Assembly: GCA_032191485.1 (NCBI GenBank)
Contig: JAVDOI010000002.1
Location: 10,531,120-10,595,119 of the forward strand
Length of the DNA: 64,000 nt
From: Leptoclinus maculatus
Taxonomy: Eukaryota > Chordata > Actinopteri > Perciformes > Stichaeidae
Reading direction: 5' to 3'
Positions 1-35,064 of this stretch are shown in pieces. Position 1 is the stretch's first letter, and every line of letters starts with the position of its first letter. The position numbers and the translations under genes were made by a program. A model generated the notes under the pieces. The model saw only the letters and a list, made by a program, of their open reading frames with translations. It made no database searches and was not told where the DNA came from.

Positions 1-439
1 TCATCATCATAAGTCTTAGTTTGATCCCTGCCACCAAAATGAACAACAGCTTCCTCTCCCAGACTGTTGTACACTTTTCCTCCCAGCACTCACATACAAC
101 TTAGTAACATAACATACACATATTAACCCAGCCATCTTAATTGTGGTTGCTACTTTGCTTGTGTGGTGTTATGTTGATATGTATATTTTTGTTTTATACT
201 AGAGTATTTGCTCTTTGCAGTATATTAGACATACTCAGAACTTGCTCTCAGATTTTGATGCACCCATAGACTTTATATATTTTATGTTTTTGTCTTTATG
301 CTTTAATGTTTTCTCAGGTATAAATTCACAATCTTATATGAACTTGACTTGAAATGACAAATCACAATGGTCCAGGCTGTGCCATTGAACCAGTAATTCA
401 CAGCTCTGCTATGTATCGTAACAAATGCTTGGGAAATTG

Positions 440-885
440 CACTGATGGAAAAAGTATTCAATGATTTAAGATAAAAGTACTACACTAGAAATACTACAAA
501 TAGAAGTCATGCGTTCAAAATGTAACTAACTTGAGTAAAAGTACAAAAGTATTAACAGCAAATGATGATTATTTGTCTGTCTGAATGGGCCCTGTCAGCA
601 TGATATTACCACATTACTGGACCATTATTATTGATGCATTAAAAGCACCTAAATGTTATAGTTGGTTGAGGTTGAGCTAATTTGAAATCTTTTATATACT
701 CTTGTTAGATCTGTAACACGGTATGATATTTTATATAGGCCTACTGATCACTTTTGTTTGTAAAATCTTGATCTGAAAACTAACTTGTAGGCTAGTTATA
801 GGTAACTGTCAAAAAAAGGTACAATCTTGTCATCTGCAAGGTAGTAGAGTAAAAGTATAAAGTACCAAAAAATGAAATGAGCAAA
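440..885 (+). repeat. Teleost interspersed repeat, 'AAGTAAAAGTAC / GGAGCTAATTT' family
   Basis: The segment carries landmarks of a repeat I recognise as very common in percomorph genomes. They are GTAAAAGTAC-type motifs at 470-550, a central part with 'ggaccattattattgatgcatt' like spacing near 618-640, then 'ggttgagctaattt' at 668-681, and a tail with 'gtagagtaaaagtataaagta' like sequence at 844-864. A second, shortened copy lies at 44785-45035. I cannot give the repeat library name. There is no open reading frame or terminal repeat that would class it. Confidence 0.65.
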
Positions 886-899
886 CAATATACAACATT

Positions 900-1284
900 G
901 AGTGCTTGGCGCGTCACGTGACCTACCATACGCGTGAACGTCTGAACCTCCTCGCTCTCCGTACCAGGGCAGGGCGTGACTGAGTACAAACCGCTACGCA
1001 TTCAAGAAAGATGCCATGAGAGACTTCTGCGTCGCTATTGTTCAGTGAAATTCATTTCAGTTTGCGTGCAGTCATTTTCACATCAATACCCTCCAGAACA
1101 AGTCAGTCTCGTAGCTATCAATGTAATACATTTTTTTTTCCTCAGCTACATTCTTAATTCACATTCGTCCCTGTTGCTAGTCAATGCTAATGTTAGCTAG
1201 CTAACTTGTTCATAAGTGATAACAACAAACGCCAACGTCAGCCTCTGCAACAAAGACAGCGTTTGTAGGTAGAAGCCCGGCACA
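900..1284 (+). promoter_or_regulatory. tbcd: Probable tbcd promoter and 5' UTR
   Basis: The segment lies directly before the tbcd start codon and just after an interspersed repeat. A perfect 10-bp palindrome GTCACGTGAC sits at 913-922. This is a canonical E-box of the USF/TFE/MITF type, and CpG dinucleotides cluster around it (913-1000). No TATA box is evident, which fits a housekeeping gene. The transcription start cannot be fixed from sequence. Several short upstream ATGs occur between 976 and 1200, so a start after them or leaky scanning is implied. Confidence 0.5.
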
Positions 1285-23488
<22,204 letters not shown>

Positions 23489-23806
23489 TCACCTGTGGCT
23501 GTAAGTCATGTATGTGGACCACATGCTGTAAGAATGACGAAGGATCTCCTCTACAGCTGCCCTGTATCATCGGTCTGTACATCTGACAACATACAACACA
23601 TTGAATGAATCACAATCGGACAGTTTACATAACACTAGATGTGATGAAAACATCCGCTAGCGTTACTATAAAGTTCTTGCATGTGCACAGATCTCTTGAC
23701 TGTGATCAACTAATACACTGTCACATTCACTTGTACTCACTTACTTTGTTCGCAATGCTTTGGCCCTTTAGGCTCCTTGCCTGAAGGAGGTCTAAACATT
23801 AATATT

Positions 23807-23812
23807 ATTAAA
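23807..23812 (+). terminator. tbcd: Candidate tbcd poly(A) signal
   Basis: ATTAAA about 320 nt after the stop codon, followed within 40 nt by a T/GT-rich stretch (tgttcttgatttttgtt). Canonical AATAAA copies also occur further on at 24582-24587 and 24614-24619, so a longer 3' UTR is possible. Confidence 0.45.
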
Positions 23813-24629
23813 GTGAGTGAAAATGATCAACAGTGTTCTTGATTTTTGTTATTACAAATCCCCAAAACCTGTAAACCGCTTCCATTGTCATTTTCTGTGC
23901 ACGCCCGCCTTTCTCACATGTACCATTCAGGACACTTTGGAGAAGGTTTCAATAGAGCTGTTAACTCGTAACCTGTGCCTGCAACAACACCGATAGGTGA
24001 AACTGAAACGGTAGTTTGCGTACACTCCAGGGAAATGGTTGCCATTTAGCCGTTTTTTTTGGCACAAGCCGTGGACTGACTCTGGGGCCCTGCTGCTGCT
24101 CCCCCTTTGGGTCCCTCGCAGACCTACTTTTTCTGCATCGGTGGAGGAGCACCAGGCCTGATAGCGGAGCCTCCCCGGTTTGCCTGTTGAACAGAGCCTG
24201 TTGTGTCACCGTTGGTCCAGGCGTTCTCATTACAGTCCAATAGTGGCCACATTGTCTTACACTGACAAAGGATACAAATGTTACATTATCTTAGAATTAG
24301 GTGGTTTCTGGTTGTTTATCCTACATCGCAGAAACTCCCCGGGCCGAGTAATCACTATATTGCATTACATTTTTCTGTAATATGATTAATTTAACTCGGT
24401 TTGTCCATTCCCATGGAAGCTGAAAAAGGATATAAAGATGTAAAGATATGTCGTCACTTTGCTTTGTTTAACACAGTCGGCCCAGCTGTGCATGCTTTGA
24501 GTGTGTGTGGACTTTGATTCTTTAAAATGGCTCTTCACTTAACTTGTGGATCACTTCATTGGATTAGTATCTCTGCACCATAATAAAACTGCTAATTTAC
24601 TTCTGTGGCGATGAATAAAATATCTTAAC

Positions 24630-27600
24630 ACGTTGTAATTGTACTAATGGAATCAGGAAATGGCACTAACGCTGAGGTCAAATTTAAAGCCACACTTTGT
24701 ATGTTCTAGCTGTTGCCCTTCATCTTCTATATATATATATATATATGCACACTTCTGCAAAACAAGTTTGGTCATTTCAAGGATTTGTGTTGGAGGAACA
24801 TGGACATATGAATGGTCACATTGTTATCTGTCTCATGGCTCTCTTGCCCTATAACTGCTGAGCTAGTGCCTCTGACGAGTGGCTTTGCTCGCCTCGTACT
24901 GTGCTCATTAACGAGGCCACATTCACTCTTACCCTCCATGGGTGTTGTTGAATTTGTCTGGCTAGTCCAATATTGCTGCAGCCCCATAATTCGACTTTAA
25001 TTAATTCCCAGCCAGATGGAAATTCCTGTAGTTTTCTAATAAAAGAAATGGTGTGTTTCTCTCGAGGCGGATTGATGGTAAAGCGAGCAGTTTTTTTGCG
25101 ACAGTGCTCGGGGTAGAGAGGAATGCTAATAATTCTAAAAGGCTTACAGTTCGCAGGCAGTAGCCATGGCAATTCTTCACATACAATGGTGGCCTTTTAG
25201 AGGAGCGGGGAAAGAGGGAGGGCAGCGCTCCCTCGTTCACTCAGTTTGGTGTGATATTAGGAAAGACCTCTTTTTTTTTTAAACTTTCCACTCTTCTGGT
25301 TATTAGGAGATTAAGTGGTGCCCATAGTTAACGACCATGCAGCGGAGAGGGCAGTCGTGTCCACACAGAACATGGTCAGGTTTGTCCACAGCATTGTTAA
25401 TACTGATACTGCATTCATATTTTATTTATACTTTTATGTCTCCATACCGAATTCCTTCTGAAAATCAATAATACAGCAGATTAAGACCTTTTTAGAGCTC
25501 ATGATTTGTATCGTGGTTCAACCTTGTTTTAGTGCGCCGGTGGACAATGTGAGTACTCGAAAGACACGTTACTGTTATTGCTCAGAGAAAAACTGTGTGT
25601 TTCTAATTTCCCTCATGATCCTCTGATTGGTATCAACAGCATATATAATTTTGATCATTTCCCCTTTTTAACAAACAATGACTCAACTTGTGGTGGACAC
25701 ACAGGCAAATGTTAGACTAATTGACCTCCAGATAACCTCTTTATGCCTTCATTTTCTATACCCGAATACTTTTCTGCTACTAATACTACTTTACTTTATA
25801 TATATACATAAAATAGTGCACCAACTGATTAATATGGGGGTCATAGTCAGAAATGTGTCTATTATGCCAATCCTATTTAAGTTGTTCCTGATCACAGTTT
25901 AGAGGTACTTCTGAAGTGCACCTAATTATGGTTAAACTGTTTTAGTCATGGTGTTTAGCTTCGCTATGGCTTCTATACGCTGAAGCTTTTATCGTATTTC
26001 CGTTGTGGCACAGCCCTGAGATGGAGCTGTTGTCTGCTGAGAGAGAGTTTATTACTCCCAGGTGTTACTCCTGCTGAGACTTCCTGTGTTATGGCCTCAG
26101 CACCTGGTGTAGGAGCAACAACCCTCCTCCAGCGCGTTGCTCAGCTTCATTAGTGGAGCTCGGGCCTTAATTGCCCTAAATTTATGGAGTGGAGGGTACT
26201 GTGGAGCAGCTGTTGCAACGAGATCGTGGCTTTGAGTTCAGGACTCTCTACAGCCCTCCAAAATGAAGTTCAAACACATGATCGCACGTTGTTTTTAAGG
26301 TTGACTTGTCATAGTTTTGAGAGATTTAAGTATTTGAAAAGGGAGCCGTCGACAGAAAAGTCCGACCTGCATGTGATGCCATGTAAAGACAGCAGCATGT
26401 CTTTGTCCACAATCATATGATACAAATATCAAGTCAAGCACTCGGAGCAAAGCTTGTGCTGAAAATGAGGTGAATACACACACACACACACACACACACT
26501 GTTCTGAATGTAACGACATCAACGTCAGGAAAGAGCAGAAAACTTAAGTTTCTAGTAGAAACGACTGAATATGATAATTATACGACTGATAGAAATAGCA
26601 GAGATACGTAAATAACATGATTGTTAGAAATAGCAGAAGTGCTGTAATTATGAAATATGACAGCTGATGCGGTCTCCCTCCAGGAAACCGCGCTCTTTAA
26701 AAGTTTCCAAAAAGCCATAATCAGCCTGCGCCAGGCATGCGCTCTTGTGCCTCGTAAATTACCACGTTGTTTAGAATTATAGTCATTTGGAAATGAAGGC
26801 AGCTGGCGGAAGTTTGGGAATGTGGGTTAATTGCTAAGAACCTGTCCTTTTTTGTTGTTTTGTATGGACCACAGGTTAATGGGCCGAGTGTTTTTATACC
26901 AACGACACACACAGATTGTTTTATAAATAATTTGGCTAATTGAATAGAAATGACATACTCAGCTGCTGACCTCTGTTCCTCTTGATTCCATGTGGGACAG
27001 AAAGCCACTTGTCTGCTAAAAGTTTACCAAACTGGATTGGGGCAAGCATGACAATGTCTCATAAGCTTTAAAGGTTTCTTCCATTACCATTTTAACAATG
27101 GGCACTCTGTATGTGCTCTGACCACCTTATCGCAGCAGTCGTGTGGTCTATGCAAAATAAAAAGGTGGTTTAGACCTGATAAACGGTTTCCTTGGCTCCT
27201 TCCTTCCTTACTGCTGCTGTCCTGGAGGAGTCAGACAGCCATCATCAGCTCCAGCTCCTCACAGATTCCACACTCACCATTCATGTTTACTATATTTGTA
27301 ACGTGTGTGTGTGTGTGAACTATGTCTGTCTGACCAGTGAGGGACAGATGCTCCTGCGTTATCGCTGAGTAAGAGAGCAGGAGAGGAGGTTGTCCGTCGG
27401 CCAGCTGGTCTGTTGGGGTTAAAATGATATCAAGAGGCCTGCTGAGCATCTCGCAGACTTCTGGGGAATCTTCCTTTTGTGCTGCGTCTGTTTGATGAAA
27501 GGCGCCGGGGGCTGCTTACTTAGCAACACTTGGAGTTGTCATGGTCTTTCTTGCAGATAAGATTTGTTGTTATTTTTTCACATTACCCTGGTTATGGGTG

Positions 27601-30600
27601 TGATAAGACTAAATTTAGCCTCGAAGGCATGTTTTTGTTTTTTTTCTCCTGCCGAAACATCCTTCTTTAAGATGTACCTCCTCTTTCTGTCATCACTCTG
27701 GCCCCGGTTGAACTGAGTCTCAAGACTTTGTTTTGTGGTCCTGTCGTGCTCAGACCGTGTGCTGCTGCTCTGTCTTGATCTATGCTCGGAGAGAGTGACT
27801 TCACGGAGACAGCTCAGACGTCGGGGGGGGGGGGGGTTCTGGATTGCCTCGAGTTTTGGACGGTGGCCAAAATGAGCTCATCCATGACAGCGAATCCAGC
27901 TGCTCGGTCGTAGGAGTGCGGGGTTCTCTCTCTCTCTCTCTCTCTCTCGACCTCTGCACCCGGCCCCTGAACCCAGGAGCCGGCTGGTGTGAGGATGAGG
28001 GTTAGAGCGAGTGTGACACGGTTCCCAGAAGCTCCCAGCAGCGACTGACCACTGGCAGCCCGCCGCCCCCTCGGCGCCTGCTAAGCAGCGCGGCCTCGGG
28101 CCTCCGCTGTTCCCTACGGAGAGGCCCAGTTTGTTCTGGACACACGCCAGCACTGAGCGGCAGGGGGCATGGCCAGGTCAGCTCTCAGGGGTGGTCTTGT
28201 AGTCCGTGTGTGTGTGTGTGTGTGTGTGAATGTGTGTGCATGTGGGATGTGTTTGGAGCCATAATGATTAGCTTGTGTTTTGTTTTTGTGTGATTCTATT
28301 ATTTTTGCTTCAGCGCTAAGCCTTCGGGCTGCAAGATCTCTCCGTCTTTGTCGAGCCCCCCCCCCCTTCCCTGTGTGTCTTGGGAATAGGGAGGAGGACA
28401 GCGCATTAAAGATTATGGTTCTAACTCATTCAACTTTTTGGCGAAGAGAAATGCCGATGGGCTTCTGGTGCAGAGGAAGAGTTTAAGAGCAGTTAACAGT
28501 CTGAGTGGAGAGGTGCCGCTCTATCAGTAATATCAGCCTAGAGTTAAAGATCTCTGGAGTATATGAGGTATCCACAGCCCACAAAGATAGCCCCTGTGGG
28601 GAAGATAGCTCCACTGGGCTGTGTGTGTGTGTGTGTGCGATACTGCTCGTGAGATTATTCTGTCACTCAGTCATCTCCTGGGCTAACGCAGTCAATCTGG
28701 TCTCAATCTGTGGCAAAGCGCCTGAGCGTGGGGGCAGCCAAAGGTCAGGACCTGAGACGGAGTCATATCTCTTTGCTCCTCCTCCTCCTGATCTCGTGCT
28801 CTCTCTCTCCGTGGCCACCTCCTCCAAACCCCTGCCCGAGCTCACCATTTGGAAACCATTATTCCAAACCCGGCTCTGAGTTTTCTGATAATTAAAAGGA
28901 GACGTTCTCCAACAACGTTCTCCCTCAGATTAAACGGCCGTTCCCTGGGATCAGCCCGTGTGGGAGGGCTTGACGCTAGTGGGAAGGTGGGTGCTCTGGA
29001 GGCTCCAGGGCTGGAAGAAAAGGGCCTGGGGGTGTGGGGGGGTTGGGGGGTAGGCTTATGGTGTTGAGCCAAGTCCATGAGTTGGACAAGTTGTCTTAAA
29101 TTGCTAGGATTTAGGATTCAGGGAGGGTAAAGAGGGCTGGAGAAGAGCCGTTCATCTGGGGTACAACGTGGAGAGTAGGCCAGAGCTGTGGTTTGCTAAA
29201 AAAAAAAAAATCTATCAAAAACATCTGTCGCTTAGTGTAGGTCCTGTTCTGGGTAGTTCTATCCGTGGGTTAAACTCTGGACCCAGTTGGATCTGCTTGC
29301 AGTGTTTGGCAGAAGGTCAGAAACACTGTGATTGCTACAATATCATAAAAGCATCCCAGCAAGAAGTGCACGTGGTCAGGTTGAGTTCATCCCACGTCTC
29401 TGAAATTGTGTTTGACAGCGCTGACTTTTTTTTTATTATTAGATCTTGGCTTAAACGGGTATGTGCTTTCCATTTCGATCAAAAAATGTCCACGTTATAC
29501 GAGAATAAAAATCAACAGCTGCGATGGCAGCCAGAAAGAAGTAACATAAAAACTCTGTCCAAATACATTCATTCAGTTCAATGAATTCATAAATAATGTC
29601 AAATGAAGTGTAAGTGGAGGGGAGGACTTTCTCTCACGAAAACGTATGTATTAAGCAAAACTAAAACAGTGATGACTTTTTATTAGTTAGAAAAACAGAT
29701 GAGTCACATCAGATAGCATCAGTTCTAGTTGTATGATTCATTCCCCACTCGCACATCCTCCGTATCTGTGTGCACATCTGCAGGTCTCAGCCACGTGGCC
29801 TCGATTGATGATTATTCTCAGTTTGCATGGAGAAACGCGGAGTTTGCGCTCATTTTTTCCTTTTGCAAATCTAAAGGCTAACCAATGAGCAGCGTGAACT
29901 GGGTCATAGGCAGTCACTAGTGTGTGTGTGTGTGTGTGGTTGGAGCATGTGATGAGGCTGCAGCATCAGAGTGTATCTGATGAGCCAGAGTTTGGTCTCT
30001 CCAGGGCAGTGTATTAACCGTGGCTGGTTCTTGAACTTGTGACGTGCAAACAGACGGACACTTCACGACTGCGGTGGGCCCAAAGGATCATCACAGGATT
30101 CTCGTATCAGATGATACGGTCGCTCCTCCTGTCATGTGATGCAACAAGAGGCTGCCACCTTATTTCTGCGGGGCCGTAATGTTGAATATGTGCGGTGTTA
30201 TGGTGTGATGTATATATATATATTTGTTTTCAGGGTTGTTTAGTTTAGAAGAGTTCAAGTCAAGTAATCATTCAGAATTGTGAACTATATTTGTCAAGGA
30301 CAGGGGTTGCAATGATCTTCTTTATGGACCTCACGAACAGATCTCAACCACTTCAAACACAAATCTCTTATGTGGTTCGGCGCATCAGCTGTAGCATCCT
30401 ATTTTAGGTAAAGCATCAACTCAATTTTGACAGTTGACTATTGTAAACTGCACATCTGTTGGTCAAATTAGATTTTTTTTGGTACGTTTTTTGACACCTT
30501 CCCTCAGTTCAATAACCCTATTTGTTTGTCTGTGTATGCTGTGTAACATCTGACATGTGGTTCCGTCTGGTTAACCTCAGCGGGACGAAACAATATCTTG

Positions 30601-33160
30601 TGTTCAAAAGCCGCCTGTCTCTGTTAGCGCGGCAGAGCGCCAGTTCTTTACTCTTTTTTTTCTTTCTTTTTTTCACTATTTCTGCTGTTATTGTATCGCC
30701 TCGTCTTTTAGCAGCGGGTCCAAATTACAGGGCTGGGAAGCTGTGCCTTTCAGGTGGTTGGAGTCTACATACTCAGCATAACCTCCGCTTCCTTTGAAAT
30801 CTTTCAGCTGTTCATGCCTCATTTCCCACCAGCCTCCCAGTGAACACAATGACCAGAGAGCGGTTACACTGTGCCAGACGCGTGTGGCTTATTAACATGA
30901 TAAATATCACACTAGTTACAGAGCTGCTTTTCACTCACACTTCTGATAATGCACTCAAATACAAAAATCTTAAAAGATGTTTTTAGAGATTGCCGAAACC
31001 AACCAAATCACGGCTCCCAAAGCCCGTCCTCTTTGGTTTGCAATCTACTCGTGTCCTGGTTGCACTGCAAGCACATGTTTGTGTTTCCATTCAAATGTAA
31101 GGAATGTCTTTGAAAATGAATGATACACACACACAAAAAAAACCACGGGCTGGCAATGCAGGGGGGAGTTTTGGCAAAGGGGAGAGAGGGGTTTCTGAGT
31201 GAGTGATGCCATGCCCTCCTCTCCCCCACATGGCAGGCCTGCATGGCGCGGTCATGGGTCGACATCAGACTAATAACAAGTTGCTGCTCTGCTCCAATCA
31301 GAGGAATTCAGACATCCGCCAGGGGCCAGTCGCCCTTATACTCTCTCTATTTCTCTATTTTAAGAGCCAGACCGAGGGGGGGGTGGAATTACACTCCAAT
31401 ATACTTAATCATTTCCATCAGCGATGTGGGGATACGGAGCAGGGACTGAACTCTTCTGCAGCTACGGGGGCTGTTTCCATGAGGCGCGTTCACCATCCAC
31501 ATTAATGTCCTCAACCTGGTTCAGAGAAGATCACCGCACCGCTGCCTGTTCGTCGAGGAGCCCTTTTTTGGAACTAATCCGTGATTTGCGTCACTCGTGC
31601 TTTCATGAATGACGCAAATCACCCAGCAGGAGTGGTGCAGCGTGTGCATACTGATTCTAGTGCTGAGGAGAGAGAGAGAAGAGAGCAGAGATTTGGGGAT
31701 GAGTAGACGGAGGAAGAAAAGGACATTTGGATGCGGTTGCAGCGGTCTACCAGCAGCTGTCATCCCAAATGACTGACTCGACTCTAGGAAGCGGCTTTTG
31801 ACATTACAGCCTCGAGTAAAGGAAGTACGCACATTGCTCTACACTGAACTGTTCATCTGTACTTATTCTCCACAGGAAAACGAATGTGTCAAAGTAGCAG
31901 CAGTATTGTCACTGATGTCTACTTCACTCCGTGTCTTTTTTTTTTTCTTCCCTTCGCCCCTTAAAGTAACCGTATCATATTTTTCTGAGGTTCCTCAAAC
32001 CGACAAGAAGATACAATTTTGCAGGATGTGGGATTCCCCCCTGTGAAATAGAGTATCCCTCTTCCCCTCTCATCTATGTGGTGAAGGGGGTGAGGCCGAG
32101 GAAGGGAAAAGCGCGTGCAGGGGGCGCAAGGCCAGCTCGCACGCTTGCAGGGAAGATCACAAAGAGTTTGGCGGGAGGGTTTCTGTTATGTGGCAGCCCG
32201 CGGACACACATGGCCACCAATTGAGAGTGAGTGCTGCTCATCTGAAAAAGCCGCTGCATGATACAAAAAGTACTTTAAAGACGGCAGTGGATGTGTTTCC
32301 TCTCCCTGCAGGGCCCCCGAATCTGGTACGAGACAACTGGTGACGCAATACAGTCCAGTTTACACTGATCAGTCCAAATGCAAGACATAAATCGCGTACG
32401 TGACAGGTTCTCTCATGACCACACATTATACAAATTAGTCCTTGCTGTCATGCAGGTGGTGCAGTCGGCCCATCACAATGCTGTTTGTGGCATTCGTCCA
32501 AGTGAATCAGTCTGTCATGTCTTATTGCCGGCTGTCAGCTCAACCCCGCCTACCGACGCGCACGCTGACGCTACGCGTCTCTGCGTGCGGATGGAACAAT
32601 AGCAAGTGTTTGTCATGCAACACTATAAACCATCAGTCCTTTGTGTTATTCATCACTTTACGGTATCTTGAAGAAACTCTTGACATCCAGGTGAGCCAAC
32701 TGACAGAGAGCAGTTTAAGTTCACCATGAGTTCACTGGTCTCATGAATGTGGGTGAACCAAATGGCATTCAGATCACAAAGTGTGAAATATTAAATGCCG
32801 ATGTAGACGGGAAACAACGTCAACTGATTCTTGAAGTGAGTAAGTGTGAAAAAAAAAAAAAACATACATGAAATGAAGGAGGGGATTTTTATCTCTATTC
32901 TGAGCTGTGGGCTGTTTACGAGTGTCCACTCATGACGAGGCTTTTCTTAATAAATGACTGCTTTTATCTGAAGGTTATCCGAGCCTTTAAGCAACATTTG
33001 TTTGACTTATAAACACCTTCATATAATTCAATCAAACTAAATCAATTTCTCTCTGATAAAGTGCAGCAACAACTAAACCTTTTAAGAGAGGATTTATTTA
33101 TTGAAGGGCTGTTGGATTGTACTTTATTAGATTGCACACGTTTACTTAATGAATCAAGTA
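24630..33160. other. Intergenic DNA, no gene recognised
   Basis: I examined open frames on both strands and found none with family motifs, consistent splice sites or sensible codon use. The segment holds short microsatellites: TA at 24728-24746, CA at 26475-26498, CT at 27925-27948 and GT at 28205-28228. Non-repetitive stretches around 24990-25240, 26690-26960 and 32090-32270 could be conserved regulatory DNA, which I cannot test. A perfect inverted repeat lies at 31581-31622. Confidence 0.4.
31581..31622. repeat. Perfect 13-bp inverted repeat, 16-nt loop
   Basis: The left arm GTGATTTGCGTCA (31581-31593) and the right arm TGACGCAAATCAC (31610-31622) are exact reverse complements. Each arm holds TGACGCAAAT. 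This resembles a composite of a CRE half site with a C/EBP half site, and ATTTGC also resembles part of an octamer. Confidence 0.85.
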
Positions 33161-33164
33161 AACG

Positions 33165-33705
33165 TTTTTAAGGACAATTTTATAACCTGTTGATATCATG
33201 AGCCAAATGTATACAACTAACTTACTACAACTAGAAACTAAGTCAAACTAGATAAACAGTTACAGTTATAAGTCATTGAATAAACAGCTCAAATAATCTG
33301 GTTAAAGTATTGGACAAACAAAATCGTTAAAACTGTCATTATTTAGCTAAAAGTGAAAAAACAAACTTTAAATTGTCAGATAAAAGTAGCAAACGGATAA
33401 CTTAACTTATCCGTTAACTTAAATAATTAGCTAAAAGTACAAGCAGTTAGCCTAATAGCTAAAACTAATGGACAGAAGTTGAAACAGTTCGCTAAAAGTA
33501 ACAGATAAATGATTTAAAATGTCCAGTTATACCACTCCCTGTCCACATGCAAACCAAAAAGACATAATACATTGCACAAAAAAACGTTTTGTCCACGTTT
33601 AAGTAATAGTGTTAGATAACGTGCACTTTAAAATCAATTGGAAAGTGAACGTCGTGGATCGACAGACGGACATAACAAAGTTTGGGAAACACTGGTCTGG
33701 CTTGT
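33165..33705. repeat. Probable teleost interspersed repeat, 'TAGCTAAAAGT' type
   Basis: An AT-rich segment with many degenerate TAGCTAAAAGT and AACTAG units between 33210 and 33510. It ends with aaagtttgggaaacactgg at about 33677-33695. This arrangement resembles a dispersed repeat I have met in other percomorph sequences. Its exact ends and class are uncertain. Confidence 0.45.
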
Positions 33706-34493
33706 GTGGTCTGAGTGGTTTAGAGGAAGTAAATAATCATTTTCAGCCCTTTGAGCCGCTCCGGCAGCATTATTGAACTTCACTATTTGAACTGCTCACT
33801 CTTGAACCTCATAGCTGTAATAGTTGAGCACCACTCAATACAGTGAGCCATCTGTAGTCAGTCGTTCGGACTGGGTGAGTCATTAACAAGGAGTTATGAG
33901 TGGAGTCCGGGGTCTTTGCATCCCCTGAAGAGCAGTAGCCATATTATGGCTGCTCGACTCTGCTGTTTACTGTCTGTGATGGCCTTTGACTCCCCCCCCC
34001 CCCTCCCGACTCCCTCCATCAAATCCTGTATTTATTAAACAGCCCCACCACCTGTCTGTGCAAGAGGAATGTGTTGTGTGCTGTCAGGGTGCAGGAGAAT
34101 CACTACTGCTGCTGCTGCTTGCTGCCAGTTTCTGCCTCCATTTTGGAGGAGACAGGAGAGAGGGAGAGGCAGCGAAAGGTTAACCGCTGGACTGCTGCGG
34201 TTTCAGGCCAGCCTTACAGGACCACGCAGCCTGCTGGTTCTCTCATTAGCTGCCTCTTTTTCCCTTCCAAAATCTCTCTTTTCCCCCCTCATTCCGCTGC
34301 GATGTGCCAGTGGGTCTTTTGCCTGGAATACTGAAATAGCCTGTGTCTTGTTTTATTTGTCAGGCAATTCGGTGAGAATTCCCCCTCCAACCCACAGCTG
34401 GCTCAGGAATGTCCTTTTGACTCCCCTCTCAAGTCTCCACTCACTTCATCACATCCCTATCCCCCGCTCGCTCTTTATTTTTCCTCTTCTCCC

Positions 34494-34545
<52 letters not shown>

Positions 34546-34955
34546 TCCATGTCGTCCCACATCACATTTTGCCTTTTTCTATCTGCCTGCTCGTCTTTTC
34601 AGGGATGGCAGTTAGGACGGAAAGGGGGCTAAAGCGGGGAGAAGAGTCTGTTGGTGCCAAAGCTCACAAACTGTTCGCTCCAAACACAAAGAGTTGCTGT
34701 GGTGATAGGATCACATATGGCTAAATTGGATTTGCTCACTTTGTCGTCTCTTATTATTTCGCTCGGTGTCCCTGCCTCTTGCTCTTCTCAATGTTGCTTT
34801 TTTCCCTCTCTCTGCTCTACCGCCAGTACATGCTAACCTTTCTGGTGTGTACCTTTTTAGAAATGATGAATGGGTTACAAACACCTGCCATGTGGTACAC
34901 AAGTCATAGTGATAAAGTATTGTATCTAACAAAAAACACAAGTGACACTTAAATA

Positions 34956-35064
34956 TTAAATGTGAGGGGAACAAAGAAAGTATTTTTAAACGAAGATGTA
35001 AACGCTGTGAAAACAATCTGCCCCGAGCTCTGTTTGTCACCAACCACTCATTCACTGGAATGTA
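34956..35064. repeat. Spaced duplicate, copy A
   Basis: The segment runs from ttaaatgtg through gatgtaaac and aatctgcccc to aaccactcattcactggaatgta at its end. The same ordered landmarks recur in copy B at 35999-36120. Identity is clear but imperfect, with small indels. Confidence 0.7.

Noticed and set aside
29168..29584. 138-codon open frame in the intergenic region
   Set aside because: AT-rich composition, no family motif, and poly-A and poly-T runs inside. No promoter or poly(A) context.
34497..34540. CT run considered as a polypyrimidine tract of an exon
   Set aside because: No AG and coding exon follow at a suitable distance. It is a plain microsatellite.
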